DNA of 64,000 bases from Rutidosis leptorrhynchoides (taxonomy: Eukaryota; Streptophyta; Magnoliopsida; Asterales; Asteraceae). Position 1 is the first letter of the stretch; the number at the start of each line of letters is the position of its first letter. The position numbers were made by a program, and so were the translations under genes. Shown one piece after another: positions 28,920 to 41,451 of this stretch. The notes beneath the pieces were generated by a model, which was not told the origin of the DNA, searched no databases, and saw only the letters and a program-made list of their open reading frames with translations. The stretch spans positions 209,153,501-209,217,500 of the forward strand of contig NC_092336.1 of NCBI RefSeq assembly GCF_046630445.1, written 5' to 3'.

Positions 28920-29215
28920 ATATGGAGGATGGTCGAAACAACCCGAACCTTAGTGAATTCGCACAACCCGAAATTCACCTACCCAATCCATATATCTCAC
29001 AACGAAATGACCGCACAACTCGAGTCATCGTGAATACGCACAACCCGACATTCACCACCAACGCCACATAGTATAACCGAGGATGGCCGTACAACCCGAG
29101 CCTTAGTGAATCCGAACTACCCGACATTCACTACCTCAAACTATGAGTCAAACCAACAGGGACAATCGTACTACCCGAAATATTGTGAATACGAACAACC
29201 CGATATTCACGTCCC
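28920..29215. repeat. Four diverged copies of the element 4 module
   Basis: Units starting near 28926, 29006, 29082 and 29158 each read approximately ATGGCCGTACAACCCGAGCC, then a GTGAATNCG motif, then CCGANATTCAC. They are related to the units in both LTRs of the same element. Confidence 0.7.
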
Positions 29216-29306
29216 ACAACACAACTCAGGAATGGTACTCGCATTTCCCACCGGTACTCGCATTTCCCGATAATGTTACACCATACCGACATAACACTAC
29301 TCCCTT

Positions 29307-29449
29307 GATGAAGTCAGCAGACCCGAAGATCATGCTTCACCAATCTACAACCATGATGAAGTCAGCGGACCCGAAGATCATGCTTCACCAATCAACAACC
29401 ATGATGAAGTCAGCGGACCCCGAAGGTCATGCTTCATCAATCAACGCCC
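29307..29449. repeat. 48-bp tandem repeat, three copies
   Basis: Units start at 29307, 29355 and 29403 with GATGAAGTCAGC and include GACCCGAAGATCATGCTTCA. The copies differ at only a few positions. One extra C in the third unit changes phase, which argues against a coding role. Confidence 0.9.
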
Positions 29450-30538
29450 TTTTGGCCTCGAACAACGAGTAGCGTAACATCGTGCTCTGCTACGCCATAG
29501 TGAATCCTAACGGATACCACTAACCATTCACACACTCGAGCAAGAACCACCTATATCAAACATAGGCACAAAACTATAATTCTCTAGAAGAGAATCCGAC
29601 ACACACCTCCTTCAACAGAAGGATTTCACCTTGCTCACCAAACACGTCCATTATCTCTCAACGAGATTTACCACATTACCACCTCGGTGATAATTTAAAT
29701 CCAAACCATAAGTACAATTTATCCGAAATTGTAATCTACCACAAATCGACCAAAATCAGGTCTCGACAACATTTTCCGGATCTACCAAAAGCATCATCCG
29801 AAATCTCACACTAAAACTTCCTCGTGCGGGAGTGTAACTCCCCCACTTGGAACTACGTTCCAATGTCACAACTCGAACAACCGTACAATGCTACCAAAGG
29901 TAGACTTTACCAACAATTGGGTTCACACGACCCATCACCATTCCTTGCTCCAACCTTGAGCATACGAAGGATTTTAACTTATCCTTAAACACTTCAAACG
30001 AAAAGTGTACCACAAATTACACAACTACACTCTCGCAATCATCCAATTTCTATAGCTTGTCAACTTCACCTAGTCACTCATGTACTTAAGGGTTTCATCT
30101 CGGTACCCTAAGTACAATGTAACCACAACACAATCGGAGTCGAACACCACGCTAGTAGGTATGAAAGAGGCACCTAATGTCGCGTCACGTAGACTCCTTT
30201 ACCAACATACATCGAGATCCAACACTCGATCTCTCAGGTTTCATCCCACTCGACGAACCTCATGGTTCATCAACTTTAACACGAGAGCGACACGCTCTAA
30301 CATCCGAACACCGAAGCCCACATACATGGCTTGGTAGAAACAATTCCCAATACTAAGGAATGCTTGGTTGCACCAAGTCTTACGCCCTTCGCCCGACAAT
30401 CAAAACGTCACCATAGGGTACTTCCATTAGGAACGTCACCCATAACAACAATATGCACAACACAAGGCATTTAACAACTCAAACTCATCGGCACAAAATA
30501 AATAATCAAAGGACGTATCTATTAAAATGAAACGTACC

Positions 30539-31480
30539 TCAACGTCTCCTTGCGGCATTCGTCGCCGCCAACTCGGGACAATCCGGCTTGCGATGTCCCT
30601 CTTTATGACAATAGTAGCACATTCCGTCATTACTTCTCGGCATTGTGCATTCCCATAACTTGTGGCCCCTAACACCACAATTGAAACATCTAGGCGCATG
30701 AGAACTCGTCGAACCTTTCTCCACGTTACCCATACTCGCACTCGCGCCCTTAGTTTTCTTACTTGGAGCATCATAAGAAACAACCCTTCTCTCACTTGAA
30801 GGTTCACCAACCTTCGATCGCGAATAAGACTCGAAACCTCTAGCCAAGGCAAATAACTCCGCAAACGATTTCGCTTGACCCCGGCTAATCTTATTCTTCA
30901 AGTCATCATTTAAGGTCCGATAGAAATCCCCCATCAACAAACGATCATTCCCCAAATACTCCGGGCAAAAACGAGCCTTCGCCATAAAGGTCGTCTTGAG
31001 AGTATTCAAATCCATAGATCCTTGTCGCAAATTTTGCAACTCATTACGCAACTCTCACAAATCGGCTGAAGTCCGGAACTCCTCGAAGAATTCCTCCTTA
31101 AATTCATCCCACGATACGGTCATAAACGTTTCGCCACCGACAAGATCAATCTTACCATCCAACCAATCCCTCGCCCTACCCCGCAACAAACTAGTAGCGA
31201 GTCTTGTCCTCTTCTCGGGAGGGAATTTAATAGTACGAAAACACCCTTCGACATCCGAAATCCAAGTTGTGCTTATCAAAGGATCCGGTTTCCCGTCATA
31301 CATCGGGGGTTTAGTCCTCATGAAGCTCTTAAGACAACGCTCCATTTCACTACTACCCCGAAATTCGGAATACTTCCTATCCATTTCTTCTCGTAACGCA
31401 CCCACTTGCTCCGCAACGGCGGCCGCAACTCTAGCGTTAAATTCTACATCGTTCGTCTCGATCCCGTTTCCCGTCGCCAT
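30539..31480 (-). pseudogene. Element 4 gag, one premature stop
   Basis: The minus-strand ATG at 31478-31480 (MATGNGIETNDVEFNARVAA) opens a 313-codon gag. A retrotransposon-gag domain lies at about residues 45-220 (PPMYDGKPDPLISTTWISD, then LLRGRARDWLDGK). Two C-terminal CCHC zinc knuckles follow, CFNCGVRGHKLWEC and CYYCHKEGHRKPDC. A single in-frame TGA at 31055-31057 splits it; a CGA to TGA change would explain this. Upstream and downstream parts stay in one frame with no other lesion. Gag coats and packages element RNA. Near-intact gag without pol suggests it was maintained until recently, with enzymes supplied by a relative. Confidence 0.9.
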
Positions 31481-31889
31481 TCTAAGGAATGCAAAGCGAT
31501 TAGATCACGAACGTATAAAGCACACACACAACACCGCCCCATCTTGCTAAACACTCATCGTACATCACTTGCTAGACACGATTTGCACCCGTAATAAGGT
31601 TTGCAAGTCCTTATTACGCATACACGCCGTATCAGTTCGTTAGTACAACGACCGTCTCGCTCGATGATATATGCAAACGCAAACATAAACAAAACACAAC
31701 GCAGTCACATATTAATAATATCCACATATTAATATAAACGTTAGTCCATCTATAAACAAGGCACTAACTATAACCTATTTCGACCCGTAATCCTACAAGT
31801 CCCGCAACAAATTAAGCACACACAAAAGTCTAAGTCTAGGCACCTATCTCAAGTCACCTAAATTCCTTAGACCATGCTCTGATACCACT
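31481..31889 (-). promoter_or_regulatory. Element 4 leader and primer-binding site
   Basis: The minus strand at 31876-31889 reads AGTGGTATCAGAGC, an initiator tRNA-Met primer site adjoining the 5' LTR. The leader to the gag ATG is about 400 bp. It lacks the duplicated CACTAATGCA motif seen in elements 1 and 2 and the outer element. Confidence 0.85.
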
Positions 31890-34359
31890 TGTAACAACCC
31901 AACCCGTTAACCAACCAATAACGCGGAATAAAATAAAAAAAAATATTTTGCTGGTACAGCACATGGCGCGACGCGCCACCTTTCTGCGCGGCGCGCAGAA
32001 TAGCCTGGACAGGCTGCTGTCCCAAAAAGTCCCAAATGCGAAAATGTTTGATCACTTCCCGACACATTTAGACCAAACGGTTTTCACAACATATTACAAT
32101 AGATAAAATTAACACGTTCCATTAATAAAAAGGGTCTTACGACACCGGGCCCACATATGCCCAAATTAACCCTTTAAGTACAAAGTACGAACTTCGACCA
32201 TATGACTTTTAATACAAAATAAAGCCGAGCATGGCGATTGGGGATACGCTACCCAATCCTAAACGATCCAAAAGCACATCCTCTAAAGCAAACTACGTAA
32301 GTCCACTAGTCCCCACGCTTACCCGATCCATCGTCTCCATGCAATCTATAAAAATGTAAACAACGAGAGGGTAAGCTAACGCTTAGTGAATGTAAAGATA
32401 CTATACACATACATATGCATAAAATGGCTACGCATCACCAAGCATCAAAATAGCACATACTGTCTCAGCATGGTAAACAAACTACAAAGAGCACATTAAA
32501 CAAAGTAGCTATACGCTACGTAATCGCCAAGCTAACAGCACACAATTAGCTACAACACAACAATAAGCATATACGCGTATATAACAAATATAATCAAACA
32601 ATAACGATAAGGTTAACCCCTTAACCCAAACCACATGAAGGTTGGCCGAACTACCCGAGCCTTAGTGAATTCGCACTACCCGAGATTCACTTCCTTCACC
32701 ACTTCTACAACCGAGGTTGGCCGAACTACCCGAGCCTTAGTGAATTCGCACAGCCCGAAATTCACCACCTCATCACCAAGATGACCGAAACAACCCGAGT
32801 CATCATGAATCCGCACTAACCGAGATTCATTTCCTCAACAACAAATGCTAGCAACCCATCTCCAAAAGGGTTATCCAAAACGCTAGCCAATTCACAATAC
32901 CAAGGGTAAAGACCCACAACGCATAAGCGTATCACATGGACCCGAAGCACAAGGTTCATTCTTCCACACGAACATAGAGTAAACCCGAACAAGGGTCACC
33001 CTACACGCACACACCCATCTTACACATACACATGTGCATAGTAAATTTACACTCACCTTAAACGCCTCGATGAATGCAACCGAATAATCCGCAACACGCC
33101 AATGGAATGTACCTATTCCATTAACAACAATTACAACAACACAATTAGGGTGGATTTACAAATCAACCTAAATCGACAACTAGTGCAATTTTGACCCAAA
33201 TGTACTTCCAAGTACAAACCGCGTCCAAAATTAACCAATAATCACTAACACAAGTGAGAATGGTCCTAATACGCCAATTAAACCCAATCATAGGTGTTAA
33301 ACACCTATCTTGCCCATAAAGACACTTAAACCCTAATTTTGACCCAAAGGAGTCAACATCGCGCCATTAGCGAGTTTTGACACCAAAACATATTTAACTC
33401 GGTTTTATACTTCAACTTAATCCATTTTAAGTTTATAAACCTTATTAAATCGACAATTGGGTCATAATCATCACCAAACCCTAATTTTGACTCTAGTCAA
33501 AATTAGTCAACCCAAATTCACCTAAAGTGGTTCCAACACTTCCATAATCACTAAACCTAGTGATTAAACTCAAGATTAAAGCCTAATCAAGGCCAAATCG
33601 TCAACCAACCCAAAACCCGCCAAGTGACAAGAATAACTAGCCACCATAAACCCATTTCATCATCTAAGAGGGTTTCATTACAAATCAAACTCAAACCCTA
33701 ACTTGAATATCAAATCAAACAATGTAATTCGGAGTTTGAACTTACCAATACCACCAAAATGATGCCGTTGACGAGTAGAGTAACTTTAAAACCCGAGATT
33801 TGGTGAGAATCCAAATCCTTCTTCTCCAAATCAAGCTCTCTCTCACTAAAAGTGGGTTTCTCTCACTAGGGTTTGATGAGAGTGTATGTGTGGGTGAGAA
33901 ATGAGCTCCAATGGAGTTCTAGATCAGTTTTGGTGACCCTAAACCGACCCTAAATGAAAAGACCAAAGTACCCCTCATTTAAACCTTTTAAAAAGGCTGA
34001 AAATTGCCTCAGCAGCAATCGGCGCGCCGCGCCAAAAGGTAGAGCGACGCTCCAAACAACTGGAAATTGTGGTCGAGCCCAAAACAGGTTTCAGCAACTT
34101 GTTTTGGCCATAACTTTTCGACCGTAGCTCCGTTTTCGATGAATCAAATATCGTTGGAAATGTAATAAGATTTCCTTTCCAATGGTAAGGCTTTGAAACA
34201 TCAACACAAACTTTATTTGGGGTTGAAAAGATACGTACACACCTTGTCACTTCAGACAACGTCCAGTTTCCTTCGGCGTTCGAGCAAGCAACACGTACAC
34301 TTCATACACGCATCGTACACCATAAATACATTGTGTACAATAAATATTTGGGTCTTACA
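31890..34359 (-). repeat. Element 4, right (5') LTR
   Basis: This LTR of 2470 bp is nearly the same as 25764-28234. It carries the same GC-rich palindromes (for example TGGCGCGACGCGCCA near 31963-31977, perfect here but mutated in the other LTR) and the same three modules (32640-32830). Confidence 0.92.
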
Positions 34360-34364
34360 CAATA

Positions 34365-34921
34365 CATCTTAATACACTACATGTATATACATTTTAACTG
34401 AGTCGTTAAGTCATCGTTAGTCGTTACATGTAAGTGTTGTTTTGAAACCATTAAGTTAACGATCTTGTTAAATGTAATTAATCCATTGTTATAATACTTA
34501 ATGAGATGTTAAATTGTTATGTTATCATGATAACATAGTGTGTTAATATATCTTGATATGATATATAAATAGTAAGACGTTATTACAACGATAATCGTTA
34601 CATATATATGTCGTTTTGAATTCCTTAAGTTAGTAGTCTTGTTTTATGTATATAGTTTGTTGTTAATATACATAATTAGATACTAAATATCATTTCATCA
34701 TGTTAAACATATCCATATGTTCATATATATATTATCATGTCATATACAAGTTATAACGTTCGTGAATCATCGGACAAACTGGGTGGTCAAACGTTTACAT
34801 AAAAACCGTTTCAATTAATCAAGTCTTGACAAGTTTGATTGCTTAACATGTTGGAAACATTTATTCATGTAAATATTAATCTCATATAATATATAATCAT
34901 GGAAAAGTTAGGGTCACTACA
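34365..34921 (-). repeat. Outer element 5' LTR, second part
   Basis: The LTR resumes after element 4 and its second CAATA copy and ends GGGTCACTACA at 34921. On the minus strand this is the start TGTAGTGACCC of the LTR. It aligns with 63753-64000, where the window ends. The outer element therefore ends here, and the flanking DNA begins ATATT. Confidence 0.88.
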
Positions 34922-37245
34922 ATATTTTGCCCCAAAACCTCCATATTTTGCCAAAAAAATCCCTAAAAATTTGGTTAAAAAAACAAAACGCCCCTGGTGA
35001 AAAAATTTCCTGGCTCCGCCAATGATCTCAGATGTAATCATTCTATGTTTTATAGTTGGTGGAGGGACGAGACACATTTATTGCTTTCCGTGACAGTAAA
35101 ATAATAGCTGGACTAGTAGATGGTTTCTTAAGTACTTTGAATATACGAGTACATTCTTTTTTGCAGGTCTACTAGATGGTTTCTTAATTACTAGACATGT
35201 AGGTTTCTTTATAGTCGAAGTCTGGCTATTGTCAGACACTTTAGTAGGGGTTAGTTTCATTGTCACAGACACATGATTTGTGTCCAAACGAATGACATTT
35301 AAATATGTATTTAAAAACGGGGGTTATTAAGCAAAAAGGTTACAAAAAGTAAGGTATCATTAATAGTAAATCATACCATGGCCTTTACGCGTAATCTGGA
35401 ATCCTATATGGATAATCCCAATCATTACTAACACAACCCATCACTGTGATATGTTCGGGTAAACACAGTGTGGAAACGAATATCTGTAGCATGAAAATAA
35501 TTTTCTCCATTTTTGCAAGTTAACAACCACGATCACTCCTAGCATCAAAAATTGGTTAACAAATTAAAGTAGTTGAAGGGTTAGCGGGAACAATATTCGC
35601 TTTGAAAAATTAGAAAGATCTTATCCAATTATAAAAGAAACATTCGCATGCCAAATGTAAGCAGAATATCAAAGATTAAACCATCCAGTACTAAAAGATG
35701 TTATCAGAAACAAATTCTAGAAAAATGTGGATAAAATGAGAGCCATATAGAACCATGAAGTACATCTTAATGATACGCATACCCGATTAGCTCGTGAAGT
35801 GCATCACATATGTTCCTCACATGCCGCATAAATAGCGCGTCACAATGCTTAGCACGTAGAACTGGGCTTAGCGCGCAATGCCATAAAGCCTGCAAAATAA
35901 CCATGCTGGACTGATGTACAATCTGTCAGAAAGCGCTGTAGCTTGCAGGGTGTATGTGGCAGACAAGAATCGGACTCCTACATGATGCTTTTTTACTTTT
36001 GTCGACCTCTGAGCAGAAGAAGTACTATTAAGGACAAATCACGTTCTCCTGGACTTATTACGTGGCACTAGTGGACAAAGGAAGATTGCACTATAAATAG
36101 AAGGTCTAAGTCACGATATCAGGAGGATAAATTTATCTGGACCAGTACATATACTATTTTTAGTAAAAGGCATACTAAACATACTTGCGCTATTCCCATA
36201 GCGCAACCTTTACCCGCTCTACCGGACTCATAGCATATCACTAGACTCATTTACGGTCAACAAGTAACGTTCCATGAACATAAACCCTTGGACCCGTCTC
36301 GATCCATCAACAACCGGCTATCCCGTCGATGGTGGGTCGACGTTTAACCACCCATGTTGAGATCCCCATCTCACGAGGGGTTATTCACAGTATACCAGAT
36401 CGGAGAGTTAAACTCGAATGACCCTTAAATCCTCCTTCAATTATTTTCAAGCATGCGCCGAACCCAACACATTTATGCTATGCTTGATCACATCTCAAAT
36501 GTCATCACCTTTCTAATGTTAGTTAACGTTGGGCTGATCATAACGCCATAGTGGGAAATTGTGACCAAGAAGAAATCAGTGAACTGGATACAAAACAGTA
36601 AGATTCCGTGGACCGGATGTTGAAAACAGCGGGACGAACACTGGTAGAAGGTTGGGATACGAGGGCCATTGTAGTATTATATGAAAAAATGAAGTAAATT
36701 CGTCAAAAACTATGATAAACTAATCGAAAAATGTTGATTCGCCGAAGAAATAATAACAAAGCAAAGGTAGTAGATATGCGTACTAAATGCCATAGTTAAA
36801 AATTAGTATTTATAGGGTTCGATTTGGTGGACCAAAGCTTGTGGGCTTTAATTTTTAGCGTACACTTGTAGTGCAAGGATGATAGGAAAAAACCTAACTT
36901 CTTTTTATCCAAGCTGTCACCAAGTATCCAAACGACGTGCACGCAACCAACATCTTGTCAAGACACGGAACATTAAATGCATATACATCTAGAATCACCC
37001 TACTTACAGACCTATAATGCATGCAATCATTAATTTCAACAACACTATCCATGCAACTACTATAACCAAACCAGGGGATGTAATACGCCTTCCGGATAGC
37101 TATCCAAAAAAGATAAACTTGAAAAGCAATGGCTCATTTTTATGATGTATACGGTATTCGTATTCATCAAACTAGACCCGGCTATCTTTATGACCCAAAT
37201 CCAAGCCCACCAAGTTAGCCCAATCGGAGACCACTAAACACAAGA
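34922..37245. other. Intergenic or old TE-derived sequence
   Basis: No gene was recognised. A TATA-like CTATAAATAG near 36091-36100 is followed by sequence that looks like the transcribed part of an old LTR (36100-36560), but I cannot find ends or a partner. A 69-codon minus frame at 35078-35287 has no features. The rest is unremarkable. Confidence 0.5.
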
Positions 37246-37250
37246 TACTA

Positions 37251-40200
37251 TATAACAACCCTCACTTTTCCACTTCTAATTTGACTATTATACACCTAGG
37301 ATTTCTTTGCATCTTTATGTGTATTAATGTCTAGTGTTGTTCTTCGAGGTTAATTAATACGATATAATTAAAGTCTATATTAATCGTAATATACTATAAT
37401 TGGTATTAACATGTAATAAATAATTGTGGCACAATTATAAAATATAAAACTATAATGTAAAACTATAAACTAATTAAATGATTAATTGATATAATTATTG
37501 AATTAAATGATATAATATTTATATATTTATTGCTAATTGGATAAATAAATAAATAAATAAAAGAGATAATAAAAAATTTAAATAAAATCTAGAAACTTCT
37601 AAAATATTAGATAAGATTTTATTTTTATTTTATTATAACCAAAATATTTAAATTAAATATATTAAATTTGAATTTAATTAATTAATCAAGATAATGCCAA
37701 ATTTAAATAGAATTCTAATACCTTTTTCTCCAAGAAACTTTTTCCCTATAAATACACATTAAAACCCCTCATTTTTTTTATAAAAATTTCTGGAAACTCT
37801 CCCAAGCCTTGAAAATATTTGAGGTACTTTTTCTCTCTTTTTCTTTTATTTTTTTTCTTTCGGTATATGCATATATGTACAAAAATTTAATAAAATAGCT
37901 ATAAACTATTAAAATTCATAAAAACCATTTTCCCAGGTACTATTAATGTTATAAAGATGATATAAGTCGAAAATATTATTTTTATGATGTATTACATATT
38001 TATTTTAATTATATCTATCGGCTAGGGTTTATATAAGCTAAAATTAATAAAAAATAGCAAACGACTTCAAAAAGTGAAACAAACATTTTCATAACTTCTT
38101 TTTAATGTATAAAGAGTTTTGGAATCAAAAACTTAATTTATTTACTGTTCTAAATAATTATTACATATTTAGTATTGAAAACAATATACATATATATAAA
38201 AAATAGTAATAATTCGTATAAAAATTTAAGAACAGTAGGTTTTGCAAAAAAACAACTTAAAACTGTTAAGAAACATATCTAGGTCTTTATATAATATTTT
38301 GGAAGGTTTATTATATTTAATAAGTTATTTATGGAATATTATGTATATTAGAGTGTAAAATTCTAAATAAATATTGTAAACCATATAAAATCGATTTATA
38401 ATTTTTTTTATTATATATACAGTATATAGAACTTATAAAAATTATAAAATTTATTGTTTAAGTCGAATTAGTATTTTATGCATAATTAACTTTGTTTCCA
38501 TATAAACCGAGAAGATAAATAAGGAAATAAATACAAATAAATATAAAAACAAGGTAGAATAATTTTATAAAATTTTCTACAGGTTTTTGCACTAAAGGAA
38601 ACTTATAGAAATTATAAACTTAGTTATTTGATAATTATTTTAACTAAAAACAAATTTAATAAGTACTAAATATGGAAACTATATAAAATTAGTAATAAAT
38701 AGAAAAAGAGTAAATATAATAACTATAAAATTTTTCTAAGTTTCTAAGTATGTAATAAAGCTGAGAAAAATATAAAATCATATTTATAAGTATATTTAGT
38801 ATTTTAATTAATTTTTGTAAAGTATTTATATGAACCGAGAGAAAATAAGAAAATAAATATAAAATAAATAATAAACGAATTAAACTAATTTTTATAAAAC
38901 TTTTATATAATAATTAGGTTACATAGATACTGGAAAAATTATTATAACTTATTTATTAAGTATTTATCTATTTTATTTAATTAATACCGATTATATCGGA
39001 TAAAGTACAAGAAAATATAAAATAAATAATAATATATACATAATTTTCGAAATTATATTTTTACAACTTATTTACAGTATATGGAACTTATAAAAAAATA
39101 TAAAACTATATATATATAGGTCGAATATCTATTTATTACTTAATTAACTTGATTTATTATAAACCGGAAATATAAATATATAGAATAAGGAAATTTATAC
39201 AAAATTTATAAAAATATTTTTAGTAAGTAACCTACTAATTTCTATGCTAAATTAAGTTATAAGTATTATGAATATATCATATGGTGAATTAAGTATTAAT
39301 TTACATATATTATTATTAGATAATACGAAATTATAATATGTACTAAGTTTATAATATAATTTATTATATATTTAGGTTATAATAATAATAAGAAGTTAAT
39401 GGTAATAATAATATTAATACGTGTTTAATAAGTACCTATAGTAATAATCATATTATAAGTAATAAAAATATACAATATAACTTACAAAATAGTAATAACT
39501 AATAATAATATATAAGATAATAAAAATGTAGGTATAACTTAAACGTAAAGGTTATAATTAAAGACATCGTACAAAGACTACAAACATCACCGCTACTTGT
39601 GGTCTAGGGTGATCCTTGGTACCATTATGGGACGCTTGTGGATCTCGAATACCATGACTTAGATTCTGGTCAAGAGATCCTGGGCCGCTCGGTAACAATA
39701 GGTCATTCGAGTGACTTGCATGTTAGCAACGAAGTTTGAGCGAGGTTGTACAACATCTTTGTTAAAGATTATAACCCGAACATTCTTAAATTAGAAGCTT
39801 GCTATAAGTGGAAGCTTTCCATAAATAGTAGGATTCCAAATATAGAAACTTTTGGGAAATATGAACTTTTCTCGAAAACCGTCACTGTTAATATAGTTTG
39901 CTATATTAGACATTAACTAATCAAAGGTTATATCTCTAGGTTGGGATCTCCGATTTCATACTCCGTTCATACTTCTTGCGTGGAATATCTTACTTGCTAC
40001 TAAGGTGAACTTCATAGCCCCTCTTTTTACTATTTCTTAACTGTTTTACAACTTTTGGGGTGAGACACATGCTTGCTTTTAAATGATTTACAATTTAGAC
40101 ACAAGTACCTAAACTATTTAATATGCAATTTCGTGAGACATTTGTTAAACATGTATTTATTGTTACATGCAAATCCCCGCCATAATATCGTTAATTGCTG

Positions 40201-40700
40201 GAATTGAAATTTTGCAAGCTTAATTATTGTGAGTAGGCCTATTGAGAGTGACGTCTCTACCCATTGGCGTGATCGTCAAGGGAGTACATAATAATGATTG
40301 CCGACACCCGTACAGTGTCAGGGGTTAATGTTTAGTTCGATATTATAACTCATGGCATATCGAAATTTTGATATTTTGAATTAAATCTTGTGGTCTAAAA
40401 CTTATTAAATTTACTAAACCTATGATGTTCACTCAACCTTTGTGTTGACACTTTTAAGCATGTTTGTCTCAGGTGAAGATTAGTTTGTGTGCTGCTCTAT
40501 GATGCTTAGTTAGCTGTTGCATTGGAGTCCACATATTGGACTTATCATTTGAATTTCATTATGTAAAACATTATTATGTTTCCGCTCTAATCAAATTTTG
40601 TTTTATTAAAACGTCTCATATAGAGTCGTTCTCGTTTATACATACTTGTGTTGTGATATTGTGAAGTCATATTTCCCCGACCCTATTTGGGGGTATGACA
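37251..40700 (+). mobile_element. Solo LTR of a Gypsy-type element
   Basis: A 3450-bp block starts TATAACAACCCTC and ends GGGGTATGACA, flanked by perfect TACTA copies (37246-37250 and 40701-40705). Its right part has the layout of the other LTRs here read in the opposite orientation: a region with AAACGTCTCATATAGAG, and CTCAACCTTTGTGTTGACAC opposite the CTCACCAACATT-type segment. No internal region or second LTR is present, so recombination between two LTRs probably removed the rest. The first base pair of the 5' end reads TA rather than TG. The interior is strongly AT-rich from 37440 to 39550. Confidence 0.82.
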
Positions 40701-40705
40701 TACTA

Positions 40706-41152
40706 TTAGACGACAAATGCGTAATCCCTTACGTCATGGTAACACATAAGCCCTCCACACACGACAATGTGTACACACGCCATCGATGTGCCACTTAAGC
40801 CCCACATGTTAGCCCTAAAAGGCTCGGGCCCAACTCCCAATTTTGGTCAGCTCATCGTAGTGTGACACGTCATCATGGTCATTCCCTCAAATTACAAACC
40901 TTAGTACTTTCTTATAAGTAGCATCATGTACTGTTCATTTCTCACACACTCTGACACACATTGATTGAGATTGCCATTAGTATTTTCTCTCTAACACAGG
41001 CACTTTCTCTCTTTAGATACTCGGTGGATACAACTCACTTGAGTTTTCTACCGAGTCGAACCTTATAGATTGATTTTTAAGTCACCCTTACTGAATTACC
41101 AGATCACGAACTAGGTCTACAAGAATATCGCAGAGGAAATTAACCAATCCTC
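40706..41152. other. Possible old LTR remnant
   Basis: A TATA-like CTTATAAGTAGC near 40910-40921 is followed by a C/T-rich stretch (40940-41020) resembling the R-U5 part of a Tat-type LTR on the plus strand. No partner or target duplication was found. No gene is present. Confidence 0.3.
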
Positions 41153-41165
41153 ATATACACCTATA

Positions 41166-41438
41166 ATGATTCCCCCATGTAATTTGTGTCATGGGATAGG
41201 GAGAAGTCATGAGTTCGATCTTTAGGGATGACATGATTTTCCTTAAAACAATTGAACACCAATAATTGTGGTATATATTGACCTCTACCCAGGAACACTG
41301 CCCGAATTGATGTGTTCCCGGGTACCGTCGATCGGGTTTGGGTTTTCGTCCGAACGTGTGTGATACATGCAAATGATGAGGGTCGTTGAAATAAATGATC
41401 TACTGATGTCAAAAAAATCGCCGTTCAAAAAAAAATTA
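41166..41438 (+). mobile_element. SINE-like retroposon with 13-bp target duplication
   Basis: ATATACACCTATA occurs at 41153-41165 and again at 41439-41451, bracketing about 270 bp that end in an A-rich tail (A9 near 41427-41435). Near the 5' end GAGTTCGATCT (41211-41221) resembles the B box of a tRNA-type polymerase III promoter. A matching A box is not clear. Length, A-rich tail, variable-length target duplication and B box together fit a tRNA-derived SINE copied by LINE machinery. The minus-strand frames across it are incidental. Confidence 0.65.
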
Positions 41439-41451
41439 ATATACACCTATA

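Larger units (their letters stand above)
28249..30538 (-). other. Element 4, internal non-coding part with repeats
   Basis: About 2.3 kb lie between gag and the polypurine tract, where pol would be expected. I recognise no protease, RT, RNase H or integrase motif on either strand. It contains diverged copies of the LTR module (28920-29210) and a 48-bp tandem repeat (29307-29449). Short frames at 29143-29472 and 30080-30337 follow the repeats and look fortuitous. Confidence 0.6.
25764..34359 (-). mobile_element. Element 4: gag-only LTR element nested in the outer 5' LTR
   Basis: The 8596-bp element has LTRs of 2471 and 2470 bp (25764-28234 and 31890-34359), termini TGTAACAACCC...GGGTCTTACA and a perfect 5-bp target duplication, CAATA (25759-25763 and 34360-34364). 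The homologous LTR near 63740-63760 is uninterrupted and provides the empty site. The primer site next to the right LTR and the polypurine tract next to the left LTR fix minus orientation. Only gag is recognisable, so protease, RT and integrase must come in trans. By eye the LTRs differ at roughly 30 sites, mostly C/T changes. Confidence 0.93.

Noticed and set aside
28920..29449. Regularly spaced repeats that might suggest a CRISPR-like array.
   Set aside because: The units are diverged, have no unique spacers and lie inside a plant retrotransposon.
29143..29472. 109-codon plus frame across the 48-bp repeat.
   Set aside because: Antisense to the element, driven by the repeat, and without a domain.
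30080..30337. 85-codon plus-strand frame in element 4.
   Set aside because: Opposite to the element's coding strand and without a recognisable domain.
35078..35287. 69-codon minus-strand frame.
   Set aside because: No features, low complexity and no conserved neighbour.
41151..41412. Two overlapping minus-strand frames of 73 and 83 codons.
   Set aside because: They lie wholly inside the SINE-like element and are incidental.
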